Assembly: GCF_018381315.1 (NCBI RefSeq)
Contig: NZ_JAGZSD010000003.1
Coordinates: forward strand, 1 to 64,000
DNA from: Anaerostipes sp.
Lineage (GTDB): Bacteria; Bacillota; Clostridia; Lachnospirales; Lachnospiraceae
Direction: 5' to 3'
DNA: 64,000 bases
Shown: one piece after another, positions 8,023-16,200 of the stretch
How positions within the stretch are numbered: position 1 is the stretch's first letter
Layout of the letters: each line of letters starts with the position of its first letter
The notes under the pieces: generated by a model
Told to the model about the DNA's origin: nothing
The model's input: only the letters and a program-made list of their open reading frames with translations
The model's database searches: none
Program-made: the position numbers and the translations under genes

Positions 8023-9687
8023 ATGATTTTATATGTGGGAGCATCGCTCTATCATATTTTGTGTTTTTGTATCCACAAACTTCTTTACCATCCCGGCGAA
8101 AAAGCACTGCTGGTCATCGGAAATAATATTTTTTCAAAAAGCGGGATGGAGGAACTGAAACAGGATATTATGAGATCCGGTATTTTTGACCGGCTGGAAA
8201 TTCTTGAATTTATCGAGGGAGCTTATGTAAACCCTTATCACTTAAATGAGAAATCCTCCGGTGAGATTGTAAGGAAGCATATAGAATACAGCGTTCAGTG
8301 GACAGAGGATTGGCTGATGCGAAAAAAGATAGATTTGAGCGATTATAAAGAATTTAACTCAGCCATTGATCACAGACACCTGGGAATGTATCTGCTGGCC
8401 AAAAAAATTCCATATCAGTATTTTGAAGACGGAAATGGACTGCTGTCGAGAGAGCAGGTCCAGAGGGAATTTCACAAAAAAGCACAGTATGCGTCTTATG
8501 CCGTCTCAGAAGAGCTTCACGCCTTAGGAAACAATCCCTGTGTGACAAAAAAATATGCAAACTTAAGTGCCCAGCTTCCAGGATTTTTTGATGCAAAGGC
8601 GGAAGACTTCTCCGTAAAAAAACTATTCCCAAAATTGAGCGGCGAAGAACAAAAGAAAATTTTTGCTTTATTCCACAGCCCGGAACGAAAGATCGGCAGC
8701 AATGTGAAAACAACCTTATTTTTGACACGGTATGTCCGGTATATGCAGGAGCCAACCATAGCAAATCATCATTATATGACGGCATGGCTGCTGGATATGT
8801 TTGGGGGAGACAGCCAGGTCATTATAAAAACGCATCCCAGAGACTTTTCAGGAAGATACAAAGAATGGTTTCCGGATGCTGTTGTACTGGACAAACGGTT
8901 TCCTTCAGAACTGCTGCCTTTCATTTTTCATAAGAAGTTCAACAAAATTATAACGGTCGGCTCCACTGCCATTGATGCACTGCAGGAGGAAACACTGGAG
9001 CCGATTAAAATGGATACTGATTTTGAGGCACAGGTCCCATATCTGGATCAATATGCTGCGGCAGTGTTATGCGTGCGGGAATTGTTCCCGGATCTGAGAG
9101 ACGGAGGCATCGGGCAGTATGGATGCTGTATGGAACTTCTCAAGCCATTATGCAGAAATTATCTTCACAGCGGGATCACTGACCATAATTTCCAAAGGAG
9201 ACAGATACTCATTGCAGATGACATCCGGGAGGATATCAGAGAACAAGCTGAGTGTATTATTTTCTTAAATACAAAGCAGCAGTATCAGTTTGCTGATTCT
9301 GACAGTGATATCTTTAAAGATATAGAATATATTTCTGTAAATTCAGAGCCTGTCAGTCTCCCGGGCCAGGACAAAAAGAAAGAATCCGGTATTTTTATTT
9401 ATTCCAAAGATCCGATCATCAAAAAACATGTAAGTCTGCTGAATATAGAATTTTGTATGAGGCGGACAAAGAGGATTCTGCGTATCGGGCAGATGACAGG
9501 ACTTAAGAGAGAATATAGAAAACTTTTATGTGGGATTGATTATATTCTCTGCAGAAGAGCACGAAAAGAACAGAAAGAAGTTATAGGACCCAGGCCATGG
9601 ATGCCGGACACCGTTACATCTGAGGATGTTTCCAATCTGCGCAGCCTTTGGGATTTTATGAAGAAAGAGTCAGGTGAAAACATATGA
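8023..9687 (+). CDS. Sialyltransferase-superfamily glycosyltransferase (GT52/polysialyltransferase-like)
   Basis: A 554-residue protein with the three motifs of bacterial sialyl- and polysialyltransferases (GT-B fold): E-D-G at 135-137, H-P at 271-272 (KTHPRD) and a serine motif VGSTA at 312-316. These bind CMP-activated ulosonic acids in the family. About 150 extra residues at the C-terminus (from about 400) are of unknown role. The start is 4 bases after the previous stop and the stop overlaps the next ATG, so it is within the operon. It probably transfers a CMP-activated acidic sugar made by the next two genes. The exact donor and acceptor are unknown. Confidence 0.65.
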   Translation: MILYVGASLYHILCFCIHKLLYHPGEKALLVIGNNIFSKSGMEELKQDIMRSGIFDRLEILEFIEGAYVNPYHLNEKSSGEIVRKHIEYSVQWTEDWLMRKKIDLSDYKEFNSAIDHRHLGMYLLAKKIPYQYFEDGNGLLSREQVQREFHKKAQYASYAVSEELHALGNNPCVTKKYANLSAQLPGFFDAKAEDFSVKKLFPKLSGEEQKKIFALFHSPERKIGSNVKTTLFLTRYVRYMQEPTIANHHYMTAWLLDMFGGDSQVIIKTHPRDFSGRYKEWFPDAVVLDKRFPSELLPFIFHKKFNKIITVGSTAIDALQEETLEPIKMDTDFEAQVPYLDQYAAAVLCVRELFPDLRDGGIGQYGCCMELLKPLCRNYLHSGITDHNFQRRQILIADDIREDIREQAECIIFLNTKQQYQFADSDSDIFKDIEYISVNSEPVSLPGQDKKKESGIFIYSKDPIIKKHVSLLNIEFCMRRTKRILRIGQMTGLKREYRKLLCGIDYILCRRARKEQKEVIGPRPWMPDTVTSEDVSNLRSLWDFMKKESGENI

Positions 9688-10361
9688 AAGTAACGGCATT
9701 TGTTCCCATGAAATTAAATAATGAGCGTCTTCCGGGCAAGAATACCAAAGCATTTACAAACGGACGTCCGCTTTGCTGCTATATCCTTGAAACGCTGAAA
9801 GAAGTTATCGGCATTGATGAAATTTATGTCTACTGTTCAGATGAAAAAATCAAAGAATTCCTTCCGGAAAACATACATTTTCTAAAAAGAAGCAGAGAAC
9901 TTGATCAGAGCAGTACAAAGATCAATGAGGTGCTGAAGGCTTTTGCATCGGAGGTTGCGTCTGATATCTATGTTCTTGCACATGCGACCGCTCCGTTTCT
10001 GCTTGTAAAAACCATTGAGGAAGGAATCAGAGCGGTAAAAAGCCAAGGTTATGATTCTGCATTTTCAGTTCTTAAGCAGCAGGATTTCTTCTGGAAAGAC
10101 GGCAAGCCTCTGAATTATTCACCCGAGTGTGTGGTAAGGACCCAGGACCTTAAACCATATTACAGGGAGACAACGGGACTGTATATTTACACAAGACAGC
10201 TGATCATGAAGGAAGGAAGAAGGATCGGCAGGCACCCGTATTTGATTGAGACGACACAGGCAGAGGCGGCAGACATCAATGAACCGGAGGATTTTCTTCT
10301 GGCAGATGCAATTTATAACTTTTGTTTAAAAGACAGAGAAAGGGAGAAGGGCTATGAATAA
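9684..10361 (+). CDS. CMP-sugar synthetase (acylneuraminate cytidylyltransferase family)
   Basis: A 225-residue nucleotidyltransferase of the NeuA/KdsB group. The N-terminal motif VPMKLNNERLPGKN replaces the usual PAR.GSK..P.KN and retains Arg and Lys for CTP phosphates. Later come HATAPF and DINEPEDF, which coordinate metal near the C-terminus. It would couple CTP to a ulosonic acid, giving CMP-sugar plus pyrophosphate. The ATGA overlap with the preceding stop and the 8-base overlap with the following aldolase gene suggest translational coupling. The sugar itself is not determinable from sequence. Confidence 0.8.
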   Translation: MKVTAFVPMKLNNERLPGKNTKAFTNGRPLCCYILETLKEVIGIDEIYVYCSDEKIKEFLPENIHFLKRSRELDQSSTKINEVLKAFASEVASDIYVLAHATAPFLLVKTIEEGIRAVKSQGYDSAFSVLKQQDFFWKDGKPLNYSPECVVRTQDLKPYYRETTGLYIYTRQLIMKEGRRIGRHPYLIETTQAEAADINEPEDFLLADAIYNFCLKDREREKGYE

Positions 10362-11952
10362 AATTTCAATACTTGACTGTACACTGAGGGACGGAGGCTA
10401 TGTCAATGATTTTGATTTCTCCAAATCAGCGATTCAGACGATCATTACAAAACTCGGAAAAGCACATATGGATATCATTGAGTGCGGGTTTTTAAAGGAG
10501 ACAGAATATGATGAAGATAAATCATTATACTGTGACGTCCATCAGATCACCCCGCTTATCACGCCAAAAAAGGAAGGAACCATGTATGTTGCCATGATTG
10601 TCACCGGAACGATTTCCGCAGACAAGATTGCGCCGCGGACGAAAGAAACCATCGACGGTATCCGCATTACATTTCACAGGAAGGAAATGGATGAGGCATT
10701 TGTCCTTGGATATGCGCTGATGGAGAAGGGCTATGAAATTTTTATGCAGCCGGTCGGTACAACTACCTATACAGATCTTATGCTTCTGGATCTGGTCGGG
10801 AGGATCAATGAGATGAAACCATTTGCCTTTTATCTGGTGGATACTCTTGGAAAGCTCTATGCAAAACAGCTGATGAAGTTGTTTTATCTTGTAGATGATA
10901 ATCTGGATGAGGAAATCCGCATCGGCTATCACTCCCATAATAACCTTCAGCTTTCTTTCTCAAATGCCCAGATGCTGATCCAAAACAGCGGAAAAAGAAG
11001 TCTGATCATCGACGGATCGGTACTTGGGATGGGCAGAGGTGCAGGAAATCTCTGCAGTGAAATTATGACACAGTACATCAATGAGACAATGGAATACCGT
11101 TACAGGACAGACCAGCTGATCGAACTGGTGGATGAATATATCAGCCCGATTTCTTTCGTACATCCCTGGGGGTATAATGCAGCCTATTTTCTTGCTGCAA
11201 CCAACAACTGCCATCCTAATTATGTTACCTTTCTTATGAACAAGCAGACTTTAAATGTAAAAAGAATTCATCAGATTCTGAAACGGATACCGGAAGATGA
11301 AAGAGCACTTTACAATGAAAAAACAATCAATTCTTTGTATTTTAAATTTCAGGAGAATATTATTGATGACAGCAGTACGAAAAAAGATTTAAAAAAAATG
11401 ATCGGTTCAAGGCCTGTGGCTGTTATGGCGCCGGGGAGAAGCCTGATAGATGAAAGTGAAACGATCCGGGCATTTTTAAAGGACAGTCACTATTTTGTTA
11501 TTTCCGTCAATTATGTTCCTGAGGACCAGTGCCAGGACCTTCTCTTCATCAGCAATCAAAAACGATTTTATAACTTATCCAGGGATTATGATCTGGAGTC
11601 GGATCAGATGCATGTTCTGCTCACTTCCAATATTAAGACACAAAAAGAGATCACAATGCATGCAAACTATTCAGATCTGATTGTTGATGACCCGATGATT
11701 TCAGATAACGCCTGCCTTATGCTGTTTCACCTCTTAGCCGATATGGGGATTACAGAAGTTCATGTGATAGGCTTTGACGGCTACCACACCAATGTAGAGA
11801 AGAACTATTATTCTGCCAGGTATATTAACAGCTCCGGCAGAGAGAAGCTGATTCAGATCAACCAGCGTATGATCAGACAGATAAAAAAGATTGAAAAAAG
11901 TCTGAAGCTTCAGTATGTGACTTCATCTCAATATGATACAGCCAGGAGGTGA
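10354..11952 (+). CDS. DRE-TIM aldolase fused to a DUF115/GT42-like domain
   Basis: A 532-residue two-domain protein. Residues 1-300 form a TIM-barrel pyruvate aldolase of the HMG-CoA lyase/4-hydroxy-2-oxovalerate aldolase group, with LDCTLRDGG (7-15; R12 and D13 catalytic/metal) and the metal ligands H193 and H195 in GYHSHNN, then GMGRGAGN (225-232). Residues from about 350 to 525 resemble the DUF115/Maf or GT42 fold, with a nucleotide-sugar-type entry VAVMAPGRSL and VHVIGFDGY. In this operon it may condense pyruvate with a sugar aldehyde to make a ulosonic acid for the preceding CMP-sugar synthetase. That role is inference. Confidence 0.75.
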   Translation: MNKISILDCTLRDGGYVNDFDFSKSAIQTIITKLGKAHMDIIECGFLKETEYDEDKSLYCDVHQITPLITPKKEGTMYVAMIVTGTISADKIAPRTKETIDGIRITFHRKEMDEAFVLGYALMEKGYEIFMQPVGTTTYTDLMLLDLVGRINEMKPFAFYLVDTLGKLYAKQLMKLFYLVDDNLDEEIRIGYHSHNNLQLSFSNAQMLIQNSGKRSLIIDGSVLGMGRGAGNLCSEIMTQYINETMEYRYRTDQLIELVDEYISPISFVHPWGYNAAYFLAATNNCHPNYVTFLMNKQTLNVKRIHQILKRIPEDERALYNEKTINSLYFKFQENIIDDSSTKKDLKKMIGSRPVAVMAPGRSLIDESETIRAFLKDSHYFVISVNYVPEDQCQDLLFISNQKRFYNLSRDYDLESDQMHVLLTSNIKTQKEITMHANYSDLIVDDPMISDNACLMLFHLLADMGITEVHVIGFDGYHTNVEKNYYSARYINSSGREKLIQINQRMIRQIKKIEKSLKLQYVTSSQYDTARR

Positions 11953-11957
11953 TCTGT

Positions 11958-13073
11958 GTGGTTTTATTCCGTTGTGACTCAGTGTATCAGCTGGTCAACG
12001 CTGTTCAGATTAAGATTTCACTGCTGAGAGAAGAAGCGGCAGATTTAATATTAAGTGACCACACTGATTTTTCAGATATTGCAGAGCGTCTGGCTGCACA
12101 AAAGATATTCCGCCGCGTGTACAGGCTGGCTTCCAGAGAAGATGCCAGGGCTTATTGGGAACTTTCTGAGGATCAGAGGAGAAAGATCAGCCTGGAACCG
12201 GAAACGTTTGCGGATATTTCATATCTTGAGGAGGATTATACCGACTTTTATTTAAGTTTTGACACGGCTTATGCAAAACTTATGTATTATGCGATGATCC
12301 GGAGAGGAATGGATGTGGCGGTTCATTTATTTGAAGATGGAATGGCCACTTATATATGTGATGTAGAAAAAAGATGTGAAGAGGACGGAATGGACCATAG
12401 GTCTTATGGGCAGGCTTCATTTTTAAACAGTATATCGGAGCTTCTGCTGTATGAACCGGATCTGTTTACCGGACCGCGCCTCCCTTTTTTCATTTGTCCC
12501 ATTCCTAAAATTGATGCCGGATCAGAACAAATATGCCGGCTTTTTTCTTCCGTCTTTGGCACAGCAGTACTGCCTGAGCAAAAGTATATCTTTCTGGAAG
12601 AGGCCTTTGTGGATGACAATATACCATGCAATGACCTGGAACTTTGTCTGTGTCTTGAGGAAATCGTCGGCAAAGAAAATTTAATCGTAAAGCTTCACCC
12701 AAGAAACCGCACAGACCGTTTCACACCATATGGATTTCAGGTTATGAAACAATCCAATGTTCCATGGGAAATGGTGCTTTTGACCGGAGATATCAGCAAA
12801 AAGATACTGTTCACCGTATCGTCCAATGCATCCATCACCTCCAAACTCATTTTTCAGAAAAAAATGAATGCGGTTCTGCTGTACCGGATGTTTATGGGAA
12901 AAACATGGCTTATGGCAAACAGGAACTTTGAAGCTTCCCATAAGAAAGCAGTAGCAAAGTTCAATGAGAAAAGAAAATGTGTCTACACTCCCCATTCAAT
13001 GGATGAGGTAAAGGAGACATTGAAATATATAGGAGGGTTGGAGCGAATTGAACGAACAGAAGCAGTATTGTAA
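11958..13073 (+). CDS. Second sialyltransferase-like glycosyltransferase
   Basis: A 371-residue protein with the same motif set as the first transferase: E-D-G at about 126-128 (LFEDGMATY), H-P at about 247-248 (KLHPRN) and a double serine at about 288-289 (TVSSNAS). The frame is open from an earlier GTG at 11949, but AGGAGG at 11944-11949 is 8 bases before the GTG at 11958, which is therefore the better start. It overlaps the next gene by 26 bases. It is shorter than the first paralogue and lacks its C-terminal extension. It probably transfers the same CMP-activated sugar to a different position. Confidence 0.65.
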   Translation: MVLFRCDSVYQLVNAVQIKISLLREEAADLILSDHTDFSDIAERLAAQKIFRRVYRLASREDARAYWELSEDQRRKISLEPETFADISYLEEDYTDFYLSFDTAYAKLMYYAMIRRGMDVAVHLFEDGMATYICDVEKRCEEDGMDHRSYGQASFLNSISELLLYEPDLFTGPRLPFFICPIPKIDAGSEQICRLFSSVFGTAVLPEQKYIFLEEAFVDDNIPCNDLELCLCLEEIVGKENLIVKLHPRNRTDRFTPYGFQVMKQSNVPWEMVLLTGDISKKILFTVSSNASITSKLIFQKKMNAVLLYRMFMGKTWLMANRNFEASHKKAVAKFNEKRKCVYTPHSMDEVKETLKYIGGLERIERTEAVL

Positions 13074-14796
13074 ACCGGATATCTCTGTAGTAATTCCTGT
13101 TTACAATGCAGAACAGTATTTGAGGCAGACCATGGATTATCTGGTTCATCAGACTCTCCGCTCTATGGAATTTATATTTATTGATGACGGATCGGCGGAC
13201 GGTTCTATGAAAATTTTGAAAGAATACCAGCGGCAGGACCCGGAACGCATCTTTATCTATGAAACAAAAAATGCGGGTCCGGGCGAAGCAAGGAATATGG
13301 GGATCCGGCATGCCAGGGCTGATTACATAGGATTTGCGGATGCCGATGACTATATGGAATATAATATGTTTGAACTGATGTATGAGGAGACAAAAAATGG
13401 ACCGTGCGACTTAGTCTGCATTCCTTATTATTTAGTCAGAAATTTTCAAAAAAAGATCATGGGAAGGCTTTCCCGGCCGGTCACAAATGAAAGCGTGATC
13501 TTTCAGGGGGAAGTCTCCTTCTGGACGAAGCTGATCCACAGAAAACTGCTGGAAAAAGCGGGTAAAATACCTGATATGTGGTTTGAAGACACCGCCTACA
13601 TGCTGGTTATTTTTTCTTATGCCGAACACATTGTATATTTAGACAAACCTTTGTATTATTACATGAAGCGGGAGGGTTCTATTACAAACAGTGCTGACAA
13701 TCAAAAGACTCTGGATACGATCCGGGCAGAAAATTATGCGCTGTCACACTGTGCTGCTGATTACCGGGATGCGGTGGCTGCAAGAATCACGGACAGAATT
13801 TTATTTAACCTGAGGACCAGGTGGATGTATTCTGCACCTTTTATCAGGCACCTGAAAGCTCATAAAAATGACATTATAGGGAATCCTGTTTTAGAGCGGT
13901 ATCCAAAAAGATATGAAGAGGCACTTTCTTATCTGCAGCTGCCGGATCAGGAAATACCTCTGAAGGTTTATATATGTGAGTTTGGTCTGCCTCTGGCTGA
14001 ACCAGAAAAAAGAAAATACGAATCCGGAATCTTTTCAGAGACATATGAATGCAGGATTCTAAATGAATCAAACTGCAATATCCATGAACATCCTCTGGTA
14101 AAACAGGCATATGACAGAAAAGATTATCAGTTTGTGGCTCACTATTTTGCGGTAAAGACACTGTATGAACAGGGAGGGATTTATTTAGACCAGAACTTAG
14201 AAATTGAACATCCTTTTGACTGTTTCCGGCCGTTTGCATCCTTTTTCGGTTTCCTGGACCAGGATCATTTTACAGACCGTGTATTTGGCTGTATTCCTTT
14301 GGACCAGACAATGGGAGAAATTCTGAAAACTTATGAATATCCGGAATTTTACGAACATCCGTTTCTTCCGTTAAAGGACAGAATCAGGAATATTCTGACT
14401 GCTTTTGCCGGCGTGGAGCTTTCAAACAGAACAAAAAAATGTGAATATCCCTGTGCTGTGTTCGATTCCTCAGTTTTTGTCGTAAAAAGCAGCAGTAAAT
14501 TCCATATCTGTTCCCATGATTTTAAAAGTCAGCAGAATGAAGAAGGATATACAGTGCTTCCGAAAACAACCGTCCAGACATTATCCAGCGGTTTGCCGGC
14601 TGATCTGTCCGGGCTGTACCGTGAATTTGACCGTGTGAGAGCGCTGAAAGATAAACTGCTCCTTCAGAGAAAAGAATTAAGAGAGGAGAAGCATAAGCTG
14701 GAAGAAAGGATATCCCTGTACGAAGATTCAACTTCGTGGAAGGCCACAAAACCTCTGCGCAGGGCAGGAAGTCTGTTCAAAAAGCTTTTGCCATAA
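13048..14796 (+). CDS. Glycosyltransferase fusion: GT2 plus GT32-like domain
   Basis: A 582-residue protein. Residues 6-250 are a GT-A family 2 domain (ISVVIPVYNAEQYL, IDDGSADGS, FADADDYM). Residues about 305-480 resemble the GT32 domain of capsular transferases (VAHYFAVKTLYEQGGIYLD), but where GT32 has a DxD after GGIYL, this protein reads D-Q-N, so the second domain may be inactive or use another metal ligand. The C-terminus is a charged coiled coil ending in STSWKATKPLR, seen in many cell-surface glycosyltransferases. The start is TTG at 13048, 11 bases after AGGAGG. It is the last gene of the operon. Confidence 0.8.
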   Translation: MNEQKQYCKPDISVVIPVYNAEQYLRQTMDYLVHQTLRSMEFIFIDDGSADGSMKILKEYQRQDPERIFIYETKNAGPGEARNMGIRHARADYIGFADADDYMEYNMFELMYEETKNGPCDLVCIPYYLVRNFQKKIMGRLSRPVTNESVIFQGEVSFWTKLIHRKLLEKAGKIPDMWFEDTAYMLVIFSYAEHIVYLDKPLYYYMKREGSITNSADNQKTLDTIRAENYALSHCAADYRDAVAARITDRILFNLRTRWMYSAPFIRHLKAHKNDIIGNPVLERYPKRYEEALSYLQLPDQEIPLKVYICEFGLPLAEPEKRKYESGIFSETYECRILNESNCNIHEHPLVKQAYDRKDYQFVAHYFAVKTLYEQGGIYLDQNLEIEHPFDCFRPFASFFGFLDQDHFTDRVFGCIPLDQTMGEILKTYEYPEFYEHPFLPLKDRIRNILTAFAGVELSNRTKKCEYPCAVFDSSVFVVKSSSKFHICSHDFKSQQNEEGYTVLPKTTVQTLSSGLPADLSGLYREFDRVRALKDKLLLQRKELREEKHKLEERISLYEDSTSWKATKPLRRAGSLFKKLLP

Positions 14797-14807
14797 GGGA
14801 AACGGTG

Positions 14808-14836
14808 TTGCCAGACACCCCAGGCTGTTATATACT
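14808..14836 (+). promoter_or_regulatory. Promoter of the VanZ-like gene
   Basis: TTGCCA (14808-14813), a 17-base spacer and TATACT (14831-14836), 32 bases before the ATG. The TTGCCA lies in a small GGTGT...ACACC hairpin just after the glycan operon's stop. Confidence 0.6.
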
Positions 14837-14868
14837 TGTCTAGGTAAAAAACAGCAAAGTGGGGGAAT

Positions 14869-15339
14869 ATGAAAAATAAAAAGTTATGGCGGTCAGTTTA
14901 CTGGCTTCTGACCGCATTGATGATGACAGGAATTTTTCTCTTTTCTGCAAAGACAGCCAGTACCTCAGAACAGATGAGTATGGGTGTGACAAGGTTTTTA
15001 ACAAAGTATATCGGGATGAATCATGTGCTTTCTGTTATGGATCATTATGTCAGAAAGACAGCACACTTTATGGAATATGCGCTGTTGGCAGTACTCGTAT
15101 ATAATGCCCTGAAGATTGATATTACAAAGAAACTATATCTTTTTTCAGCAGCACAGTTCATTTGTTCCTTTTACGCAGCAACCGATGAACTGCACCAATA
15201 CTTTGTTCCGGGAAGGAGCTGCCAGTTAAAAGATGTTTTGATCGACAGCTGCGGTGCGCTGACAGGTATTTGTCTCTGTTTTCTTTTCAGCGCCCTGACC
15301 AGAAAAATCAGAAGGAAGCCGGAAAAGAAATGGCACTGA
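14869..15339 (+). CDS. VanZ-like family membrane protein
   Basis: A 156-residue protein with four predicted transmembrane helices and the VanZ-like signatures R-K-T-A-H-F-x-E-Y (residues about 64-72) and the DELHQYFVPGRSCQLKDVLID stretch around residue 105-125. VanZ proteins give low-level teicoplanin resistance in enterococci, but chromosomal homologues in Clostridia are ubiquitous and of unknown function, so a resistance role is not implied. It has its own promoter upstream, and its stop codon is inside a terminator hairpin. Confidence 0.85.
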   Translation: MKNKKLWRSVYWLLTALMMTGIFLFSAKTASTSEQMSMGVTRFLTKYIGMNHVLSVMDHYVRKTAHFMEYALLAVLVYNALKIDITKKLYLFSAAQFICSFYAATDELHQYFVPGRSCQLKDVLIDSCGALTGICLCFLFSALTRKIRRKPEKKWH

Positions 15340-15361
15340 ACGCTGTGGTTCAGTGCCATTT
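15328..15361. terminator. Terminator overlapping the VanZ-like stop codon
   Basis: AAATGGCACTGAA and TTCAGTGCCATTT form a perfect 13-base stem around CGCTGTGG. It lies between convergent genes and can act in both directions. Confidence 0.8.
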
Positions 15362-15380
15362 CAACTTCATAACTTAACTG

Positions 15381-16043
15381 CTACCGTCCGGTCACAAGAT
15401 TGATCAAATCTGATCCTGTCTGCTTGGAATCCTTCGGGAAATATAAAGTTACAGTTTCTTCTCCGCTTTTAATATTTTGTTTGGTCAGAGTAAAGGTTTT
15501 TGATTTCATGTTAGAAGACGGTTTCATCGTTTTAAAGCCTTTTGCTACGTTTTGTACCAAAAGCTTCTGTGCATCTTCTTTTGTCTCAATATGCTGGGGC
15601 TTCAGCGCATCCACAGTTTTTTTCTTGGCATCTTTAAACACAGACAGATAATCAATATACTGTGCCTTTACAGTGACAGATGCTTCCTTATCTTCCTGCT
15701 TGTCTACGCTCACCTCATATTTGAGATCGGCTAAAGCCTGAGATAAAGCCTGGTAAATATTCTCGGCATCTTTTGTGGATAATTTGATGCCGGCAGATTT
15801 GAAATTATCTTTTAAGGAAGAAATCGTGGATTGCTTATACACATCCAGTGTGTCGTTTACCTCAGCGGAGTCAATTCCTAAATCTGTCATTCCATCAGCT
15901 TTATGGCGGACGATCAGCTGGTAATAGGCGTCCATGGATTTATCTGCACTCGGTGCTTCTTTTTTTCCACATCCGGCGAGCAAGGCTACAGCAAAAACAG
16001 TAACCATAACCAGGGCCGTCAATTTTGAACTTTTTTTCATCAT
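15381..16043 (-). CDS. Lipoprotein, DUF5105-like
   Basis: A 220-residue exported lipoprotein. A basic start and hydrophobic segment lead to the lipobox LLAGC (acylated cysteine at 25). The mature part is a helical/beta domain with the order of the DUF5105 family (repeated alternating helices, then a 'VTVKAQYIDY' strand). No enzyme motif is seen. It has its own near-perfect promoter at 16086-16114 and stands alone, so it is probably well expressed. The function is unknown. Confidence 0.7.
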   Translation of the reverse strand: MMKKSSKLTALVMVTVFAVALLAGCGKKEAPSADKSMDAYYQLIVRHKADGMTDLGIDSAEVNDTLDVYKQSTISSLKDNFKSAGIKLSTKDAENIYQALSQALADLKYEVSVDKQEDKEASVTVKAQYIDYLSVFKDAKKKTVDALKPQHIETKEDAQKLLVQNVAKGFKTMKPSSNMKSKTFTLTKQNIKSGEETVTLYFPKDSKQTGSDLINLVTGR

Positions 16044-16085
16044 TCATTTCCCCAATCCTAGATTATTATGATAAATACCTGTTCT

Positions 16086-16114
16086 ATTATAATGGTTTGG
16101 ACGAAGAGTGTCAA
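16086..16114 (-). promoter_or_regulatory. Consensus promoter of the lipoprotein gene
   Basis: On the minus strand, TTGACA (16109-16114), a 17-base spacer and TATAAT (16086-16091): both boxes match the vegetative consensus exactly. It is about 42 bases upstream of the ATG. Confidence 0.85.
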
Positions 16115-16138
16115 TGAATGACGAATAGAATCGAAAGT

Positions 16139-16167
16139 TTGTTTTTCCGACGGTTGTGTGTTAGAAT
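16139..16167 (+). promoter_or_regulatory. Promoter of the topoisomerase operon
   Basis: TTGTTT (16139-16144), a 17-base spacer and TAGAAT (16162-16167), divergent from and just beside the lipoprotein promoter. The ATG follows 33 bases later. Confidence 0.55.
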
Positions 16168-16200
16168 ACTTTAGAAAATCCTTGATGTAATGGGAGGAGA

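Noticed and set aside
14869..15339. Glycopeptide resistance gene vanZ
   Set aside because: Only the general VanZ-like domain is present; no other van gene exists in the window.
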